Origin: Puia dinghuensis
GTDB taxonomy: Bacteria > Bacteroidota > Bacteroidia > Chitinophagales > Chitinophagaceae
DNA: 40,095 nt
Direction: 5' to 3'
Assembly: GCA_026225275.1 (NCBI GenBank)
Contig: JAMFSL010000332.1
Span: 1-40,095 of the forward strand
In this document: positions 31,343 to 40,095 of the stretch, in pieces
Layout: the number at the start of each line of letters is the position of its first letter
Numbering within the stretch: position 1 is the first letter of the stretch
Made by a program: the position numbers and the translations under genes
The notes under the pieces: model-generated
The model's input: the letters and a program-made list of their open reading frames with translations, nothing else
Databases searched by the model: none
What the model was told of the DNA's origin: nothing

Positions 31343-32158
31343 TTACCAATCCGTTCGCCGCACAACCGAAGCGTTATGCGTCACATGCTTGCCGCCCCCG
31401 AACCGCCTGCCAATGATGACCTTAAAAATGCTCCGGTCAATACTGGGTGTCAGCCCAAAGACATATCCGGCATTGAACTCCCAGCGCGGATCAAAGTCCG
31501 CATCCACCGCAATGACCAATTGGTGCTGCTGTACGCTGATCGGATCAAAATGCTGAATGGGTCCCCATGATCCGTAGTATTCTATGCCCGGCGCCCATAC
31601 CTTCCCAATTTGGTAACTGAACTTAAAGTCCGGCGCAAATATGGCTCCGCGGCCAGCATCAGCGCCTTTGAACGTCAGATCTACAACCGGATTGAGTGCC
31701 AGGTATACCGGTCCAATCTGCTTGTCGATAATCGGCCTGATCTCCAGCGTCCAAATATCCGGATCATATCCGTCTTTCACAAACCCACCCTCGAACGATA
31801 TACTGGCGCCTACCGGCCAATGCCATTCTAAAGGTGCCATGACGCGCGGTCGGATGTGGCTGCCTACATAATTCGTCCGGCCCATATCCCCGAAATCATT
31901 GAAAATATAAAAGCCAGTCTCGAACCATGGTGTCCAGCCATGCGTGATCTCGATGGTCTCCCTGTCCATATGATTGGTTGAGACGACTCCAGCGGAGGCT
32001 GTATTGCCGATAAAACTGTAATTACTGTGCAACTCCACCATCGTCGTATCCTTCCCTACTGTAGGAGAAGCATATACCTGTATTTCATAATTGTCCTGCG
32101 CCTCGCAAAAAAAGGGCACGATGCATCCCAGCAACATGCCGAAAAAAAATATTCTCAT
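31343..32158 (-). CDS. Predicted outer-membrane protein of unknown function
   Basis: 271 residues. Signal peptide MRIFFFGMLLGCIVPFFCEAQ, then strand-rich sequence with alternating aromatic residues (GWTPWFETGFYIFNDFG, GPVYLALNPVVDLTFKG, WEFNAGYVFGLTPSID) as in an 8-12 strand barrel. No domain was recognised. It forms a two-gene transcription unit with the cytochrome b (16 bp gap) and diverges from the two-component pair at 32349. A perfect -7 box lies 20 bp upstream. Confidence 0.75.
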   Translation of the reverse strand: MRIFFFGMLLGCIVPFFCEAQDNYEIQVYASPTVGKDTTMVELHSNYSFIGNTASAGVVSTNHMDRETIEITHGWTPWFETGFYIFNDFGDMGRTNYVGSHIRPRVMAPLEWHWPVGASISFEGGFVKDGYDPDIWTLEIRPIIDKQIGPVYLALNPVVDLTFKGADAGRGAIFAPDFKFSYQIGKVWAPGIEYYGSWGPIQHFDPISVQQHQLVIAVDADFDPRWEFNAGYVFGLTPSIDRSIFKVIIGRRFGGGKHVTHNASVVRRTDW

Positions 32159-32177
32159 AGCCTGTCTTTAGCGAGAT

Positions 32178-32185
32178 CAAAAATA
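32178..32185 (-). promoter_or_regulatory. -7 promoter element for the 31343-32158 gene
   Basis: On the minus strand TATTTTTG is a perfect TAnnTTTG. No good TTG was found at the expected -33 position. The expected start near 32170 leaves a leader of about a dozen bases before the ATG at 32158. Confidence 0.4.
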
Positions 32186-32348
32186 CATGCCAATTTTGGA
32201 GACATTTTGTACATCTGTAACTCATCTTTATATAAGTAACAATACATATCCCGCTATTCCACTCCCCATTACCGTTTTTCAATCTCGGGATCATCTTCGC
32301 CCAATACCCTGAAACGCTGAATAGCGTAACTTACCAAAAATCTCCTAC

Positions 32349-33023
32349 ATGAAATTACTGGTTATTGAAGATGAGCGCAGCCTGCTGACCAGTATCGTTC
32401 AATACTTCAATCAGGAAAAATTCTTATGCGAAACGGCCGGGTCCTACGAAGAAGGTGTCCGGAAAATAGAGGATTTCCGATACGACTGCATCATCCTGGA
32501 CATCAACCTGCCCGGGGGCAGCGGATTGCAGCTACTTAAACACCTGCGCCTAAACAAAAGCCGCGACGGCGTCATCATCATTTCCGCCCGTGACTCCCTG
32601 GACGACAAAATCGACGGGCTGGACCTCGGCGCCGACGACTACCTGACCAAACCCTTTCACCTCTCGGAACTTAACGCGCGGGTAAGAGCCCTGATCCGCA
32701 GAAAATATGCAGAAGGGGCCAGCGTTCTACAAGTTGGACCCCTGAAGGCCGACCTGCCATCCAGGACTATCATCTACGCAGATCAACCTATACCCTTAAG
32801 CAAGAACGAATACGACCTGCTGCTCTTCCTAATGACCAACAAGAACCGGGTCGTCAGCAGGCAAGCCATCGCAGAGCACATCCACGACGGCCCCTCCGAA
32901 CAAATCCCTTCCTCAGATTTCGTCTACTCCCATATCAAAAACCTGAAAAGGAAACTGAAAGAAAAAGGGTGCCAGGAAATTATTCATACCGTCTATGGCT
33001 TGGGCTATAAACTCTCCACATGA
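32349..33023 (+). CDS. OmpR-type response regulator (intact)
   Basis: 224 residues. The receiver domain has the acidic pair (VIEDER), phospho-acceptor Asp51 (CIILDINLPGGSGL), post-beta4 Ser (IIISARDS) and Lys (YLTKPF). The C-terminal winged helix ends KRKLKEKGCQEIIHTVYGLGYKLS. It is a close paralog of the degenerate copy at 28036 (LNARVRALIRRKYA is shared). Its stop overlaps the kinase start (ATGA), so the two are translationally coupled. The efflux genes 1.3 kb downstream are the likely target. Confidence 0.96.
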   Translation: MKLLVIEDERSLLTSIVQYFNQEKFLCETAGSYEEGVRKIEDFRYDCIILDINLPGGSGLQLLKHLRLNKSRDGVIIISARDSLDDKIDGLDLGADDYLTKPFHLSELNARVRALIRRKYAEGASVLQVGPLKADLPSRTIIYADQPIPLSKNEYDLLLFLMTNKNRVVSRQAIAEHIHDGPSEQIPSSDFVYSHIKNLKRKLKEKGCQEIIHTVYGLGYKLST

Positions 33024-34294
33024 ACAAAACGCTCCAACAAAAAAATACCCGCTACTTCCTGATCTGGCTACCGCTCGTTTTGCTGATCGGCACCACCTTG
33101 TTCTACTTCCTGATGAGCACTCATGCGCATCACATGGAGGAAGAACAACTCGAATTAACCCAGGAAAATATCTGGAATATGCTGGCGACTGGCCGCGAGA
33201 CGCTTCCCTTCCATATCACCGGCGAATACGACCTGGAAAAAGGGAACCCTGTCCAAGCGGATCTGCTGCATGCGCAGCGCGACACGAGCATCTATTACCC
33301 GGCCAGTAAAGAATGGGTGCCATTCAAGATCCTGACCGAACAGCGTCTGTTAAAGGGTCAGCATTACCAACTCACCACCTATATTTCTTCAAGAGAAATC
33401 ACCCACCTGGTCATTAAAGTCTTTATAGCCGACGTGTTCGTCTTTATTTTACTGCTGGCCGCCATTGTCATCATCAACCGGAAAAGTTCGGGGTTACTAT
33501 GGAAACCCTTCTACGCCACTATGAAAGAAGTAAACGAATACGATATTATCAAAAACGAATCCTTTCAACTGCCCACACAAACCGGCATCCGGGAATTCGA
33601 CCAATTAAACCAGGTCATCACCACCTTGATCGGAAATGTAACCCAGGCCTACCGAAATCAAAAACAATTTGTAGAGAATGCCGCCCATGAACTCCAAACG
33701 CCCCTGGCCATTATCCGGTCAAAATTAGACCTGCTGATCAATTCCCCTCATCTCACGGAAGAAACGGCCAGCCTGCTTGCTGATATTACAGCAGCCAATG
33801 ATCGCCTCAGCCAAATGAATAAAAACCTGCTGCTGCTCACCAAAATCGACAACCACCAATTTCCAGATCAATCTGAAATCAATGTATCCGTCGCCATCGA
33901 CAAATTACTCACCTACTACCAGGAATATTATGATGGGGCCTTGCCGCAGATCCGAAAGTCGATTCAACCCGACATTCACTTGTACGCCAATACTTCCCTA
34001 CTGGAAATCCTGATCAACAACCTCATCAATAACGCATTCGTACACAATCTTCCCAACGGCTACATCCATATCGAACTCGACAGCCGCAGCCTTACCATTG
34101 AAAACACCGGGCATACCATAGAAGGAGCCACAGACCGGCTATTCGAACGCTTCTCCAAGGGGAGGGAGCAATCCAACACCACCGGCCTGGGCCTTTCGCT
34201 CGTCAAACGAATTTGCCTCATCTATCATTTTGATGTAAGCTATACGTACGCGGAAAACATCCACCGGATCACCGTCACCTTCCCACAGTCCTAG
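33020..34294 (+). CDS. Sensor histidine kinase
   Basis: 424 residues. First membrane helix near 13-33 (YFLIWLPLVLLIGTTLFYFL), a periplasmic sensor region of about 100 residues, second helix near 132-155 (VFIADVFVFILLLAAIVII). The DHp domain carries the H-box FVENAAHELQTPLAII with His223. The ATPase domain has the N-box LEILINNLINNAFVHN and the G-box TTGLGLSLVKRI. No HAMP domain stands out. Partner of the upstream regulator; the signal is unknown. The location before a TolC-RND-MFP operon suggests control of export of a toxic compound. Confidence 0.95.
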   Translation: MNKTLQQKNTRYFLIWLPLVLLIGTTLFYFLMSTHAHHMEEEQLELTQENIWNMLATGRETLPFHITGEYDLEKGNPVQADLLHAQRDTSIYYPASKEWVPFKILTEQRLLKGQHYQLTTYISSREITHLVIKVFIADVFVFILLLAAIVIINRKSSGLLWKPFYATMKEVNEYDIIKNESFQLPTQTGIREFDQLNQVITTLIGNVTQAYRNQKQFVENAAHELQTPLAIIRSKLDLLINSPHLTEETASLLADITAANDRLSQMNKNLLLLTKIDNHQFPDQSEINVSVAIDKLLTYYQEYYDGALPQIRKSIQPDIHLYANTSLLEILINNLINNAFVHNLPNGYIHIELDSRSLTIENTGHTIEGATDRLFERFSKGREQSNTTGLGLSLVKRICLIYHFDVSYTYAENIHRITVTFPQS

Positions 34295-34323
34295 ACCTCC
34301 AAAATTCTTCCTAAATTGATTTT

Positions 34324-34331
34324 TAGCTTTG
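34324..34331 (+). promoter_or_regulatory. -7 element of the efflux operon
   Basis: TAGCTTTG matches TAnnTTTG perfectly. No clear TTG at the expected -33 distance, which would suit a regulator-activated promoter. It is 30 bp after the kinase stop and about 45 bp before the TolC-type ATG. Confidence 0.5.
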
Positions 34332-34376
34332 CCCACACTCCAAAGCCAACCTTTATTCCGAATTCCAACATGTTCT

Positions 34377-35768
34377 ATGCATATCCCTAAATGTATTGCG
34401 GCATTTTTGTCCATTGCGTTTCTCATCTCCTGCCTATGGCCAACCCCAGCCGCTGCCCAAAAAAGGACCGTCTCCATCAAAGACATCCTGACCTTGGTAC
34501 AATCCGGCCAGCCCCAGCTCCAGGCCTACCGGGCAGAAACCGCGGCGGCCGGCGAGAATGTCAGCCTGGCAAAGAACACCCTCGTCCCGGACCTCACCGC
34601 CGGCTACCAGGCCGGTTACGCCACGGACAACAATATCACCGGCATGGACTACCCGGGATTGCTGCTGCCCCTTTCCGGGCCTGTATTTGCCAGCAGTTCC
34701 AATAGCCTGATCCCTGGCACCGCCCTGGCGGGTTTGCTGCAATGGCAGCCCCTCACTTTCGGTCAGCGGGCCGCCGCCGTCGGAAAAGCCAGCGCACAGT
34801 TCAAACTCGCAGGCAGCTATTACGATAACGCCCTTTTCCAACAGCGCTACGCAGGCGTTCTCATTTACCTCGACGTCATCTACCTGCAAAAACTACTCGC
34901 CAGCCAGCAGGCCAATATCGACCGCACCCAGATCAGCTTGCAGCAGTCCCTCGTCCTCACCCGGCAGGGACTGCGGCCCGGCCTCGACAGCGTGCAATTC
35001 CAATCTTTATATGCCCAGGCAGTGATGGAACGCCTTAACACCCAGCGCCTCTTCCAGGCCCAGGTGCTGGAACTCTGCCGCCTCACCGGCCTGCCCAACA
35101 GCCCGGACGATCTGGTGTTCTCCGACACCCTGGTGGCCATGCAATTGCCCCTGCTGCCCGATACCACCGGCATCTATACCCGGAACCCCGGCTACCAATA
35201 CCAGCAGGCCCAGGTCGCCCTCAGCGCCGCGAACCTCAAACAAGTGGAACGCGCCTGGCGGCCCAGACTTGACGTCTGGGCTAATGCCTATTCCCGAGGC
35301 TCCGGTATAGCCGCCGATGGAATCATCAACAAGTCCGACGGTTGGGACCTGTCCCGCAGCAACTATGGAGCCGGTATCCAGCTCAGCTTCCCCGTCCTTT
35401 CCTTCGCCAAAGTCAATATCCAAAAGCGACAATACCGCTCCCTGCTACAAGCCGACCAGGCGCAGCTTGCCCAGGTATCCCTCAATCTGCAAAAACAGGT
35501 AGAGACCGCCGAATCCAACTACCGCCAAAACCTGCTGATCGCCGCCGAAGCTCCCGTACAATCCAATGCCGCCCGCCTTTCCTACGAAGGGCTGCGGCTC
35601 AGCTACCAAAGCGGGCTGGTCGATTTCACCCGCCTGACCCAGGGACAATACCAACTATTGAATGCCGAAATGATGGAAGCCAGCGCCTATCTGCAAGTAT
35701 GGCGATCCCTGCTCGACATAGGCGTATCGAAAGGCAACCTTGACCTGTTCATCAATCAATTGAAATAA
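34377..35768 (+). CDS. TolC-type outer-membrane efflux channel
   Basis: About 463 residues. Signal peptide (IAAFLSIAFLISCLWPTPAAAQ), then the OEP pattern of two repeats: Q-rich coiled-coil helices and short strands (LQAYRAETAAAGENVSLAKN, VSLNLQKQVETAESNYRQNL, YQSGLVDFTRLTQGQYQLL). Start at 34377 gives a clean signal peptide; the longer frame to 34329 runs across the promoter. It is the first gene of the efflux operon and precedes the RND pump by 15 bp. Partner channel of the pump and fusion protein below. Confidence 0.93.
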   Translation: MHIPKCIAAFLSIAFLISCLWPTPAAAQKRTVSIKDILTLVQSGQPQLQAYRAETAAAGENVSLAKNTLVPDLTAGYQAGYATDNNITGMDYPGLLLPLSGPVFASSSNSLIPGTALAGLLQWQPLTFGQRAAAVGKASAQFKLAGSYYDNALFQQRYAGVLIYLDVIYLQKLLASQQANIDRTQISLQQSLVLTRQGLRPGLDSVQFQSLYAQAVMERLNTQRLFQAQVLELCRLTGLPNSPDDLVFSDTLVAMQLPLLPDTTGIYTRNPGYQYQQAQVALSAANLKQVERAWRPRLDVWANAYSRGSGIAADGIINKSDGWDLSRSNYGAGIQLSFPVLSFAKVNIQKRQYRSLLQADQAQLAQVSLNLQKQVETAESNYRQNLLIAAEAPVQSNAARLSYEGLRLSYQSGLVDFTRLTQGQYQLLNAEMMEASAYLQVWRSLLDIGVSKGNLDLFINQLK

Positions 35769-35783
35769 CTATAGCCCACTATC

Positions 35784-38700
35784 ATGAAGCTAATCGTTTC
35801 AGCATTACGGCACCCCGTCACGATCCTGGTCACAGTGATTGCCATCGTCTTTTTCTCTTACCTGGCGATCCGCAACGCCAAGATCGATATCTTCCCCCGC
35901 CTCGGCCTGCCCACCGTCTACGTGGCCCAGCCCTATGGCGGCCTGTCTCCCGATCAGATGGAAGGTTTCGTCACATCGTACTATGAATATCACTTCCTCT
36001 ACATCACCGGTGTGAAATACGTAGACTCCAAAAGCATCCAGGGCGCCGCCCTGATCAAAATTGAATTCAATGAGGGCACCGATATGAGCCAGGCCATGGC
36101 CGAAGTGGTGGGTTACGTCAACCGGTCCAGGGCCTTCATGCCCCCCGGCACCGTCCCGCCCTTCATTACCCGCTTTGACGCCGGCAGCGTCCCCGTCGGT
36201 CAGCTCGTCTTCAGCTCCGACAGCCGTTCTCTGGGAGAAATATCCGACCTCGCCCTTTTCCGGGTGCGGCCCATGTTCTCTACCCTGCCCGGTGTCTCCG
36301 CCCCACCACCGTTCGGCGGCAACCAAAAGACCGTTGTCGTCACCGTCGATCCTGAAAAATTGCGCGGCTATAACCTGTCCCCCGACCAGGTCGTTCAATC
36401 CCTCGTCAAGTTCAACAGCATCACCCCCGCAGGCGACGTGAGCATCGGCGATACCACCTACCTGACCCCGCAGAACAGTGTCATCGAGAACGTGCAGGAC
36501 CTCCAAAGCGTACCTCTGCAACTCGGCAACGGCCCGGCCGTGTATATCCGCGACATCGCCACCGTCAGCCTGGGGGCCGACATCACCACCAGTTATGCAC
36601 TGATCAACGGAAAACGGTCCGTCTATATCCCCGTTACCAAACGCGCCGACGCATCCACATGGGACGTGGTGCAGCGGGTAAAAGCCGCCTTGCCCGATAT
36701 GCAGGCCGCCATCCCATCGGATATTAAAGTTACCTATGAATTCGACCAATCCGGCTATGTCATCAATTCCCTGAAAAGCCTGCTCTTCGAGGGCGGCCTG
36801 GGAGCCATCCTAACCGGCCTCGTTGTGCTGCTGTTCCTGCGTGACCGGCGCAGCGCCCTCATCGTCATCATGACCATCCCGCTAGCCCTACTATCCGCCG
36901 CCACCTTTCTATACCTGTTCGGGCAGACTATTAATATCATGACCCTCGGCGGCCTGGCCCTGTCCGTCGGTATCCTCGTCGATGAAGCGACCGTGACCAT
37001 CGAAAACATCCACCGGCACCAGGAAATGGGAAAAGAAAAAGGCCGTGCCATTGCCGACGCCTGCATGGAAATCGCCGGACCGAAACTGCTCATCCTGCTG
37101 AGTATCCTGGCCGTATTCGTGCCTGCCATCTTCATGAACGGAGTGCCGAAAGCCATGTTCCTTCCTCTGTCCATGGCCGTAGGCTTTGCCATGATCGCCT
37201 CCTTCCTCCTGTCGCAGACCTTTGTGCCTGTCGTATCAAACTGGATATTAAAACACCACCTCGGCGCTGCAGATGGCCCCGCGCGGCCCACCCCCTTCGA
37301 CCGGCTGAAAGCCCGTTACGTCCGCGCAGGCGAGCGCGGGCAGGCCAGCTATGCCCTGTTCACCACCGTATTCGTCGTCGCCGCCGTTGGCCTCGTCTGG
37401 CTCTTCTTTAACCTCACCGGAACCGAACTCTTCCCCGGCACCGATAGCGGCCAGGCCCAGGTGCGCTTGCGCCTGCCCGTAGGCTCTCGCTTCGAACGCA
37501 CCGAAGACGACACCCGCAAAATACTCGCCCTGACCGACAGCATTGCCGGGAAAGGAAACGTAGACATCACCTCCACCTTTATCGGCACCCAGCCCGCCAG
37601 CTATCCCGTCAATTATATTTACCTGTGGACAGGCGGCCCTAACGAATCCGTCACCAAGATCAAGCTGAAACCCGGCGCCCTACCCATCGGCGACTTCCGC
37701 GAACGGCTTCGCGCCGCCGTCGCCAGGGACATGCCCACCGTAAAAATCTCCTTCGAGCCGGGGGACATCGTCGAACAGGTCCTCAACCTCGGCAGCAATA
37801 ACCCCGTGGAAATCGCCGTCGTCAACCGTAACCTCGACGACGGAAAAAAAACCGCGCAAAAATTATTACAAAAGCTATCCGGCATCACCGAGCTTCGGGA
37901 CCTGCAAATCGCTACGCCCCTCGACTACCCTGCCATCAAACTCGACGTGGACCGTATTCGCGCAGGTCAATTGGGCATCTCCGGCGACGAAGTCGCCCGG
38001 TCCACCGTGGCCGCCACGTCTTCCAGCCGCTTCACCTCACCCAGCTATTGGCTCGACCGCACCACCGGCACCGCCTACCAGGTACAAGTGCAGTATCCCT
38101 CCTACCGCATGAACAGCACCACCCAACTGGAAGCAATTCCCGTATCCTCCGGGGAAGGCGGACGCACCCATTACCTAAACGAACTCGCCACCTGGAAACA
38201 TATTACCGTACCCGGCGAATACGACCGGCTCAACCAACAACGCTATATCACCATCACCGCCAATATCCAGCCCGAGGACAAAGGAGCCGTTTTCAAAAAA
38301 GTCCGCAAGGCCATTGCCGACATGGGTAAATTGCCCAGCGGCGCGAAAATCCTGTTGCGAGGACAATCCGAACTTTTACAGCAGACCCTTGAAAGCCTGC
38401 AATTCGGTCTCATCGTCGCCATCGTCGTCATCTTCCTGGCTATGGCCATCTACTTCCAATCGTTCCGGGTTGCCCTCGTCACGCTGTCTGTCATCCCCGC
38501 CGTCATCGCCGGGGCCTTGTGTCTGCTCTTTCTGACCCGCAACACCCTCAACATCCAGTCCTATATGGGTACCATCATGGCCGTGGGCGTCGCCATCGCC
38601 AACGCCGTCCTTTTCATCACCAATGCCGAACAATTGCGTAAGTCCGGGGCGTCCCGGTTCCAAATGACCGCCGCCGGCAACCGTCTCCGGCCCATCCTGA

Positions 38701-38936
38701 TGACCAGCACCGCCATGATTGCCGGCATGATTCCTATGGCCCTCGGCCTCACCGAAGGCGGCGACCAGACTGCGCCTCTCGGCATTGCTGTGATTGGCGG
38801 CCTCGCGTTCTCCGCGGTCAGCGTCCTGTTCTTACTTCCCCATGTCTATCAATGGCTGATTGGCCGAAAAACATATGCTTCAGTCTCTTTATTCCCGGAC
38901 GACAAAACCCCCAACCATAACCATGACACTTTATAA
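35784..38936 (+). CDS. RND-family efflux pump (inner-membrane permease)
   Basis: 1050 residues, normal for the family, with twelve predicted membrane helices and two large periplasmic loops. N-terminal KLIVSALRHPVTILVTVIAIVFFSYLAI; helix 4 reads GILVDEATVTIENIH, with one Asp followed by Glu where AcrB-type pumps have an Asp pair; GTELFPGTDSGQAQV and GDIVEQVLNLGSNNPVEIAV mark the periplasmic part; the C-terminal half has RPILMTSTAMIAGMIPMALG. The helix-4 change differs from the usual AcrB-type relay and sets it apart from CusA-type pumps as well. Substrate unknown: drug-like (HAE) rather than heavy metal is my guess. Middle gene of a TolC-RND-MFP operon. Confidence 0.94.
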   Translation: MKLIVSALRHPVTILVTVIAIVFFSYLAIRNAKIDIFPRLGLPTVYVAQPYGGLSPDQMEGFVTSYYEYHFLYITGVKYVDSKSIQGAALIKIEFNEGTDMSQAMAEVVGYVNRSRAFMPPGTVPPFITRFDAGSVPVGQLVFSSDSRSLGEISDLALFRVRPMFSTLPGVSAPPPFGGNQKTVVVTVDPEKLRGYNLSPDQVVQSLVKFNSITPAGDVSIGDTTYLTPQNSVIENVQDLQSVPLQLGNGPAVYIRDIATVSLGADITTSYALINGKRSVYIPVTKRADASTWDVVQRVKAALPDMQAAIPSDIKVTYEFDQSGYVINSLKSLLFEGGLGAILTGLVVLLFLRDRRSALIVIMTIPLALLSAATFLYLFGQTINIMTLGGLALSVGILVDEATVTIENIHRHQEMGKEKGRAIADACMEIAGPKLLILLSILAVFVPAIFMNGVPKAMFLPLSMAVGFAMIASFLLSQTFVPVVSNWILKHHLGAADGPARPTPFDRLKARYVRAGERGQASYALFTTVFVVAAVGLVWLFFNLTGTELFPGTDSGQAQVRLRLPVGSRFERTEDDTRKILALTDSIAGKGNVDITSTFIGTQPASYPVNYIYLWTGGPNESVTKIKLKPGALPIGDFRERLRAAVARDMPTVKISFEPGDIVEQVLNLGSNNPVEIAVVNRNLDDGKKTAQKLLQKLSGITELRDLQIATPLDYPAIKLDVDRIRAGQLGISGDEVARSTVAATSSSRFTSPSYWLDRTTGTAYQVQVQYPSYRMNSTTQLEAIPVSSGEGGRTHYLNELATWKHITVPGEYDRLNQQRYITITANIQPEDKGAVFKKVRKAIADMGKLPSGAKILLRGQSELLQQTLESLQFGLIVAIVVIFLAMAIYFQSFRVALVTLSVIPAVIAGALCLLFLTRNTLNIQSYMGTIMAVGVAIANAVLFITNAEQLRKSGASRFQMTAAGNRLRPILMTSTAMIAGMIPMALGLTEGGDQTAPLGIAVIGGLAFSAVSVLFLLPHVYQWLIGRKTYASVSLFPDDKTPNHNHDTL

Positions 38937-38937
38937 T

Positions 38938-40062
38938 ATGTATCATACCATCAGCCTCCGTTCACTCGCATTCGCCGCAGCGCTTGTTTTCTTCACCGCC
39001 TGCGGCAACAGCAAAAAGGACGACCCTTCCGCCGGATCAGGCGCGACTGGCAGCGCCGGCGCAGCAGCATCGGTCGATACTGTCCAGACCTTCCTTCTCA
39101 AAACGGACACCCTTAAAAAAACGGTCGAGTTGCCGGGTGAACTTATCCCCTACCTGCAAACTGATCTCTACGCCAAAGTCCAGGGCTACGTCCAAACTAT
39201 GAAAGTAGACATCGGCGACCGTGTCCGCAAAGGGCAGACCCTCGCCGTCATCGAAGCCCCGGAAGTCAATACCCAGGTCACCCAATCCTTGGCCGCCCTA
39301 CAGGCCGCCAAGGCCAAACTCACCGCCAGCTCGGATAATTACAACCGCCTCTACCAAGCATCCCAAAGCCCTTCCCCCGGCATTGTCGCCCCCGTGGACC
39401 TGGTCAACAGCCACAACCAGATGCTAGCCGACAGCGCCTCCTACGAGGCTCTGCGCCAACAGACCCAGGCCTATAAAGAAGTATCCGGGTACCTCTATAT
39501 TGTCGCTCCGTTCGACGGTGTCATCACTGCCCGCAAAGCCGACCCCGGCGCCCTCGTCAATGCCAGTTCCATGCTGCTCACTGTACAGGACAACCATACC
39601 CTCCGCCTGCGTGTAGCCGTCCCCGAGATATATGTCTCAGCCGCCAACGGAAACAAAAACCTATCCTTCGCTGTCGACGCCTACCCCGAGCAACGCTTCA
39701 CCGGTGTTCTCACCCGCAAAACCGAAACCATCGACCCCGTTACCCGCACCGAACTTTGGGAATTCGACGTAGACAACGCCAAACACATGCTGAAAGCCGG
39801 AACCTTTGTCTATGCCAGGATCGCCCTCGGCCGAAGTACCCCTTCCTTCCTATTACCGCCCTCCGCCATCGCCACCACGCTGGAACGGAAATTTGTCATC
39901 CGCGTAAAGAACGGCAAAGCCGAATACGTGGACGTCCGCCAAGGCATGACCACCGACGCCGGCGTAGAAGTCTTCGGCAACCTGACCGCCGGCGATACCC
40001 TTGTTGCCAAAGCCACCGACGAACGCAAACCCGGCACCGGCGCTTACTGGAACCTTCGTTAA
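38938..40062 (+). CDS. Periplasmic membrane-fusion protein, lipoprotein
   Basis: About 374 residues, HlyD/AcrA-type adaptor. Lipoprotein signal with Cys22 (ALVFFTAC) then the first strand set TVELPGELIPYLQTDLYAKV, biotinyl-lipoyl halves QGYVQTMKVDIGDRVRKGQTL and YIVAPFDGVITARKADPGALV, and beta-barrel segments (YPEQRFTGVLTRK, VDVRQGMTTDAGVEV). Start taken at 38938, one base after the RND stop; ATG at 38923 would overlap it by 14 bp. It completes the pump with the preceding two genes. Confidence 0.92.
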   Translation: MYHTISLRSLAFAAALVFFTACGNSKKDDPSAGSGATGSAGAAASVDTVQTFLLKTDTLKKTVELPGELIPYLQTDLYAKVQGYVQTMKVDIGDRVRKGQTLAVIEAPEVNTQVTQSLAALQAAKAKLTASSDNYNRLYQASQSPSPGIVAPVDLVNSHNQMLADSASYEALRQQTQAYKEVSGYLYIVAPFDGVITARKADPGALVNASSMLLTVQDNHTLRLRVAVPEIYVSAANGNKNLSFAVDAYPEQRFTGVLTRKTETIDPVTRTELWEFDVDNAKHMLKAGTFVYARIALGRSTPSFLLPPSAIATTLERKFVIRVKNGKAEYVDVRQGMTTDAGVEVFGNLTAGDTLVAKATDERKPGTGAYWNLR

Positions 40063-40073
40063 ATGCAAATCTC

Positions 40074-40095
40074 ATGAATCGTCGTACATTCTTAA
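40074..40095 (+). CDS. First codons of a probable Tat-exported protein (partial)
   Basis: ATG at 40074 opens MNRRTFL, then the window ends. RRxFL is the core of a twin-arginine signal, so this is probably the start of an exported cofactor-containing protein. It follows the membrane-fusion protein by 11 bp, so it may be part of the efflux operon. The rest cannot be judged. Confidence 0.5.

Noticed and set aside
35805-36749. 314-codon minus-strand frame inside the RND gene
   Set aside because: Gly/Asp-rich translation with no domain, fully inside a well-supported pump gene.
1-40095. CRISPR arrays, prophage, insertion sequences, integrase or att sites
   Set aside because: No regularly spaced direct repeats, transposase or phage-like proteins were seen, even at the rearranged junctions.

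Overview
The window reads as chromosome of a Bacteroidota bacterium, most likely Chitinophagaceae-like. The support is a type III glutamine synthetase, promoters of the TTG-N19/20-TAnnTTTG kind, few visible Shine-Dalgarno sequences, many outer-membrane barrels and TonB-type receptors, and an ECF sigma gene followed by a one-pass membrane protein ending in a barrel. No transposase, phage gene or CRISPR array is visible.

Left part (1-12.9 kb), mostly housekeeping. In order: the end of a polytopic membrane protein, glnN, cmk and clpC (minus strand), a STAS-like protein, a 642-bp stretch without a recognisable gene, rnz, an AsmA-like envelope protein, dapA and accA. A compact tRNA-Asp unit follows with a textbook promoter and a terminator hairpin. 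A 20-bp perfect palindrome sits between clpC and the STAS gene, and strong hairpins lie just upstream of the accA and AsmA-like start codons.

Middle (12.9-21.2 kb). A serine hydrolase is followed by the tail of a RelE/ParE-type toxin. Then comes an arsenic operon: arsR, arsC, arsM, acr3, a metallophosphoesterase and an ArsN-like acetyltransferase. A nearly identical 16-nt operator-like box precedes both arsR and arsC. A TonB-dependent receptor and a small membrane protein converge on it from the other strand.

Right part (21.2-40 kb), accessory and rearranged. Two copies of a DUF4266 lipoprotein-DUF3570 barrel module occur, one with a thioredoxin-like protein, the other with a decayed apbE and a cytochrome b. 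The mature DUF4266 proteins differ at one residue although about two dozen codons differ silently. Between the modules lie a VIT-family transporter, a BamA/D15-like barrel, and an ECF sigma/trans-envelope regulator locus with three copies of AACC-N16-CATCTA. The third copy drives an orphan response regulator whose phospho-acceptor Asp is Asn and whose kinase gene is reduced to a few codons. An intact paralogous two-component pair stands 4.3 kb further on, before a TolC-RND-MFP efflux operon and the first codons of a Tat-exported protein. Gene relics abut the ends of intact genes at four places (ParE-like, subtilase, histidine kinase, ApbE), which marks this half as repeatedly rearranged.

All family assignments come from reading motifs by eye; no database search was run.
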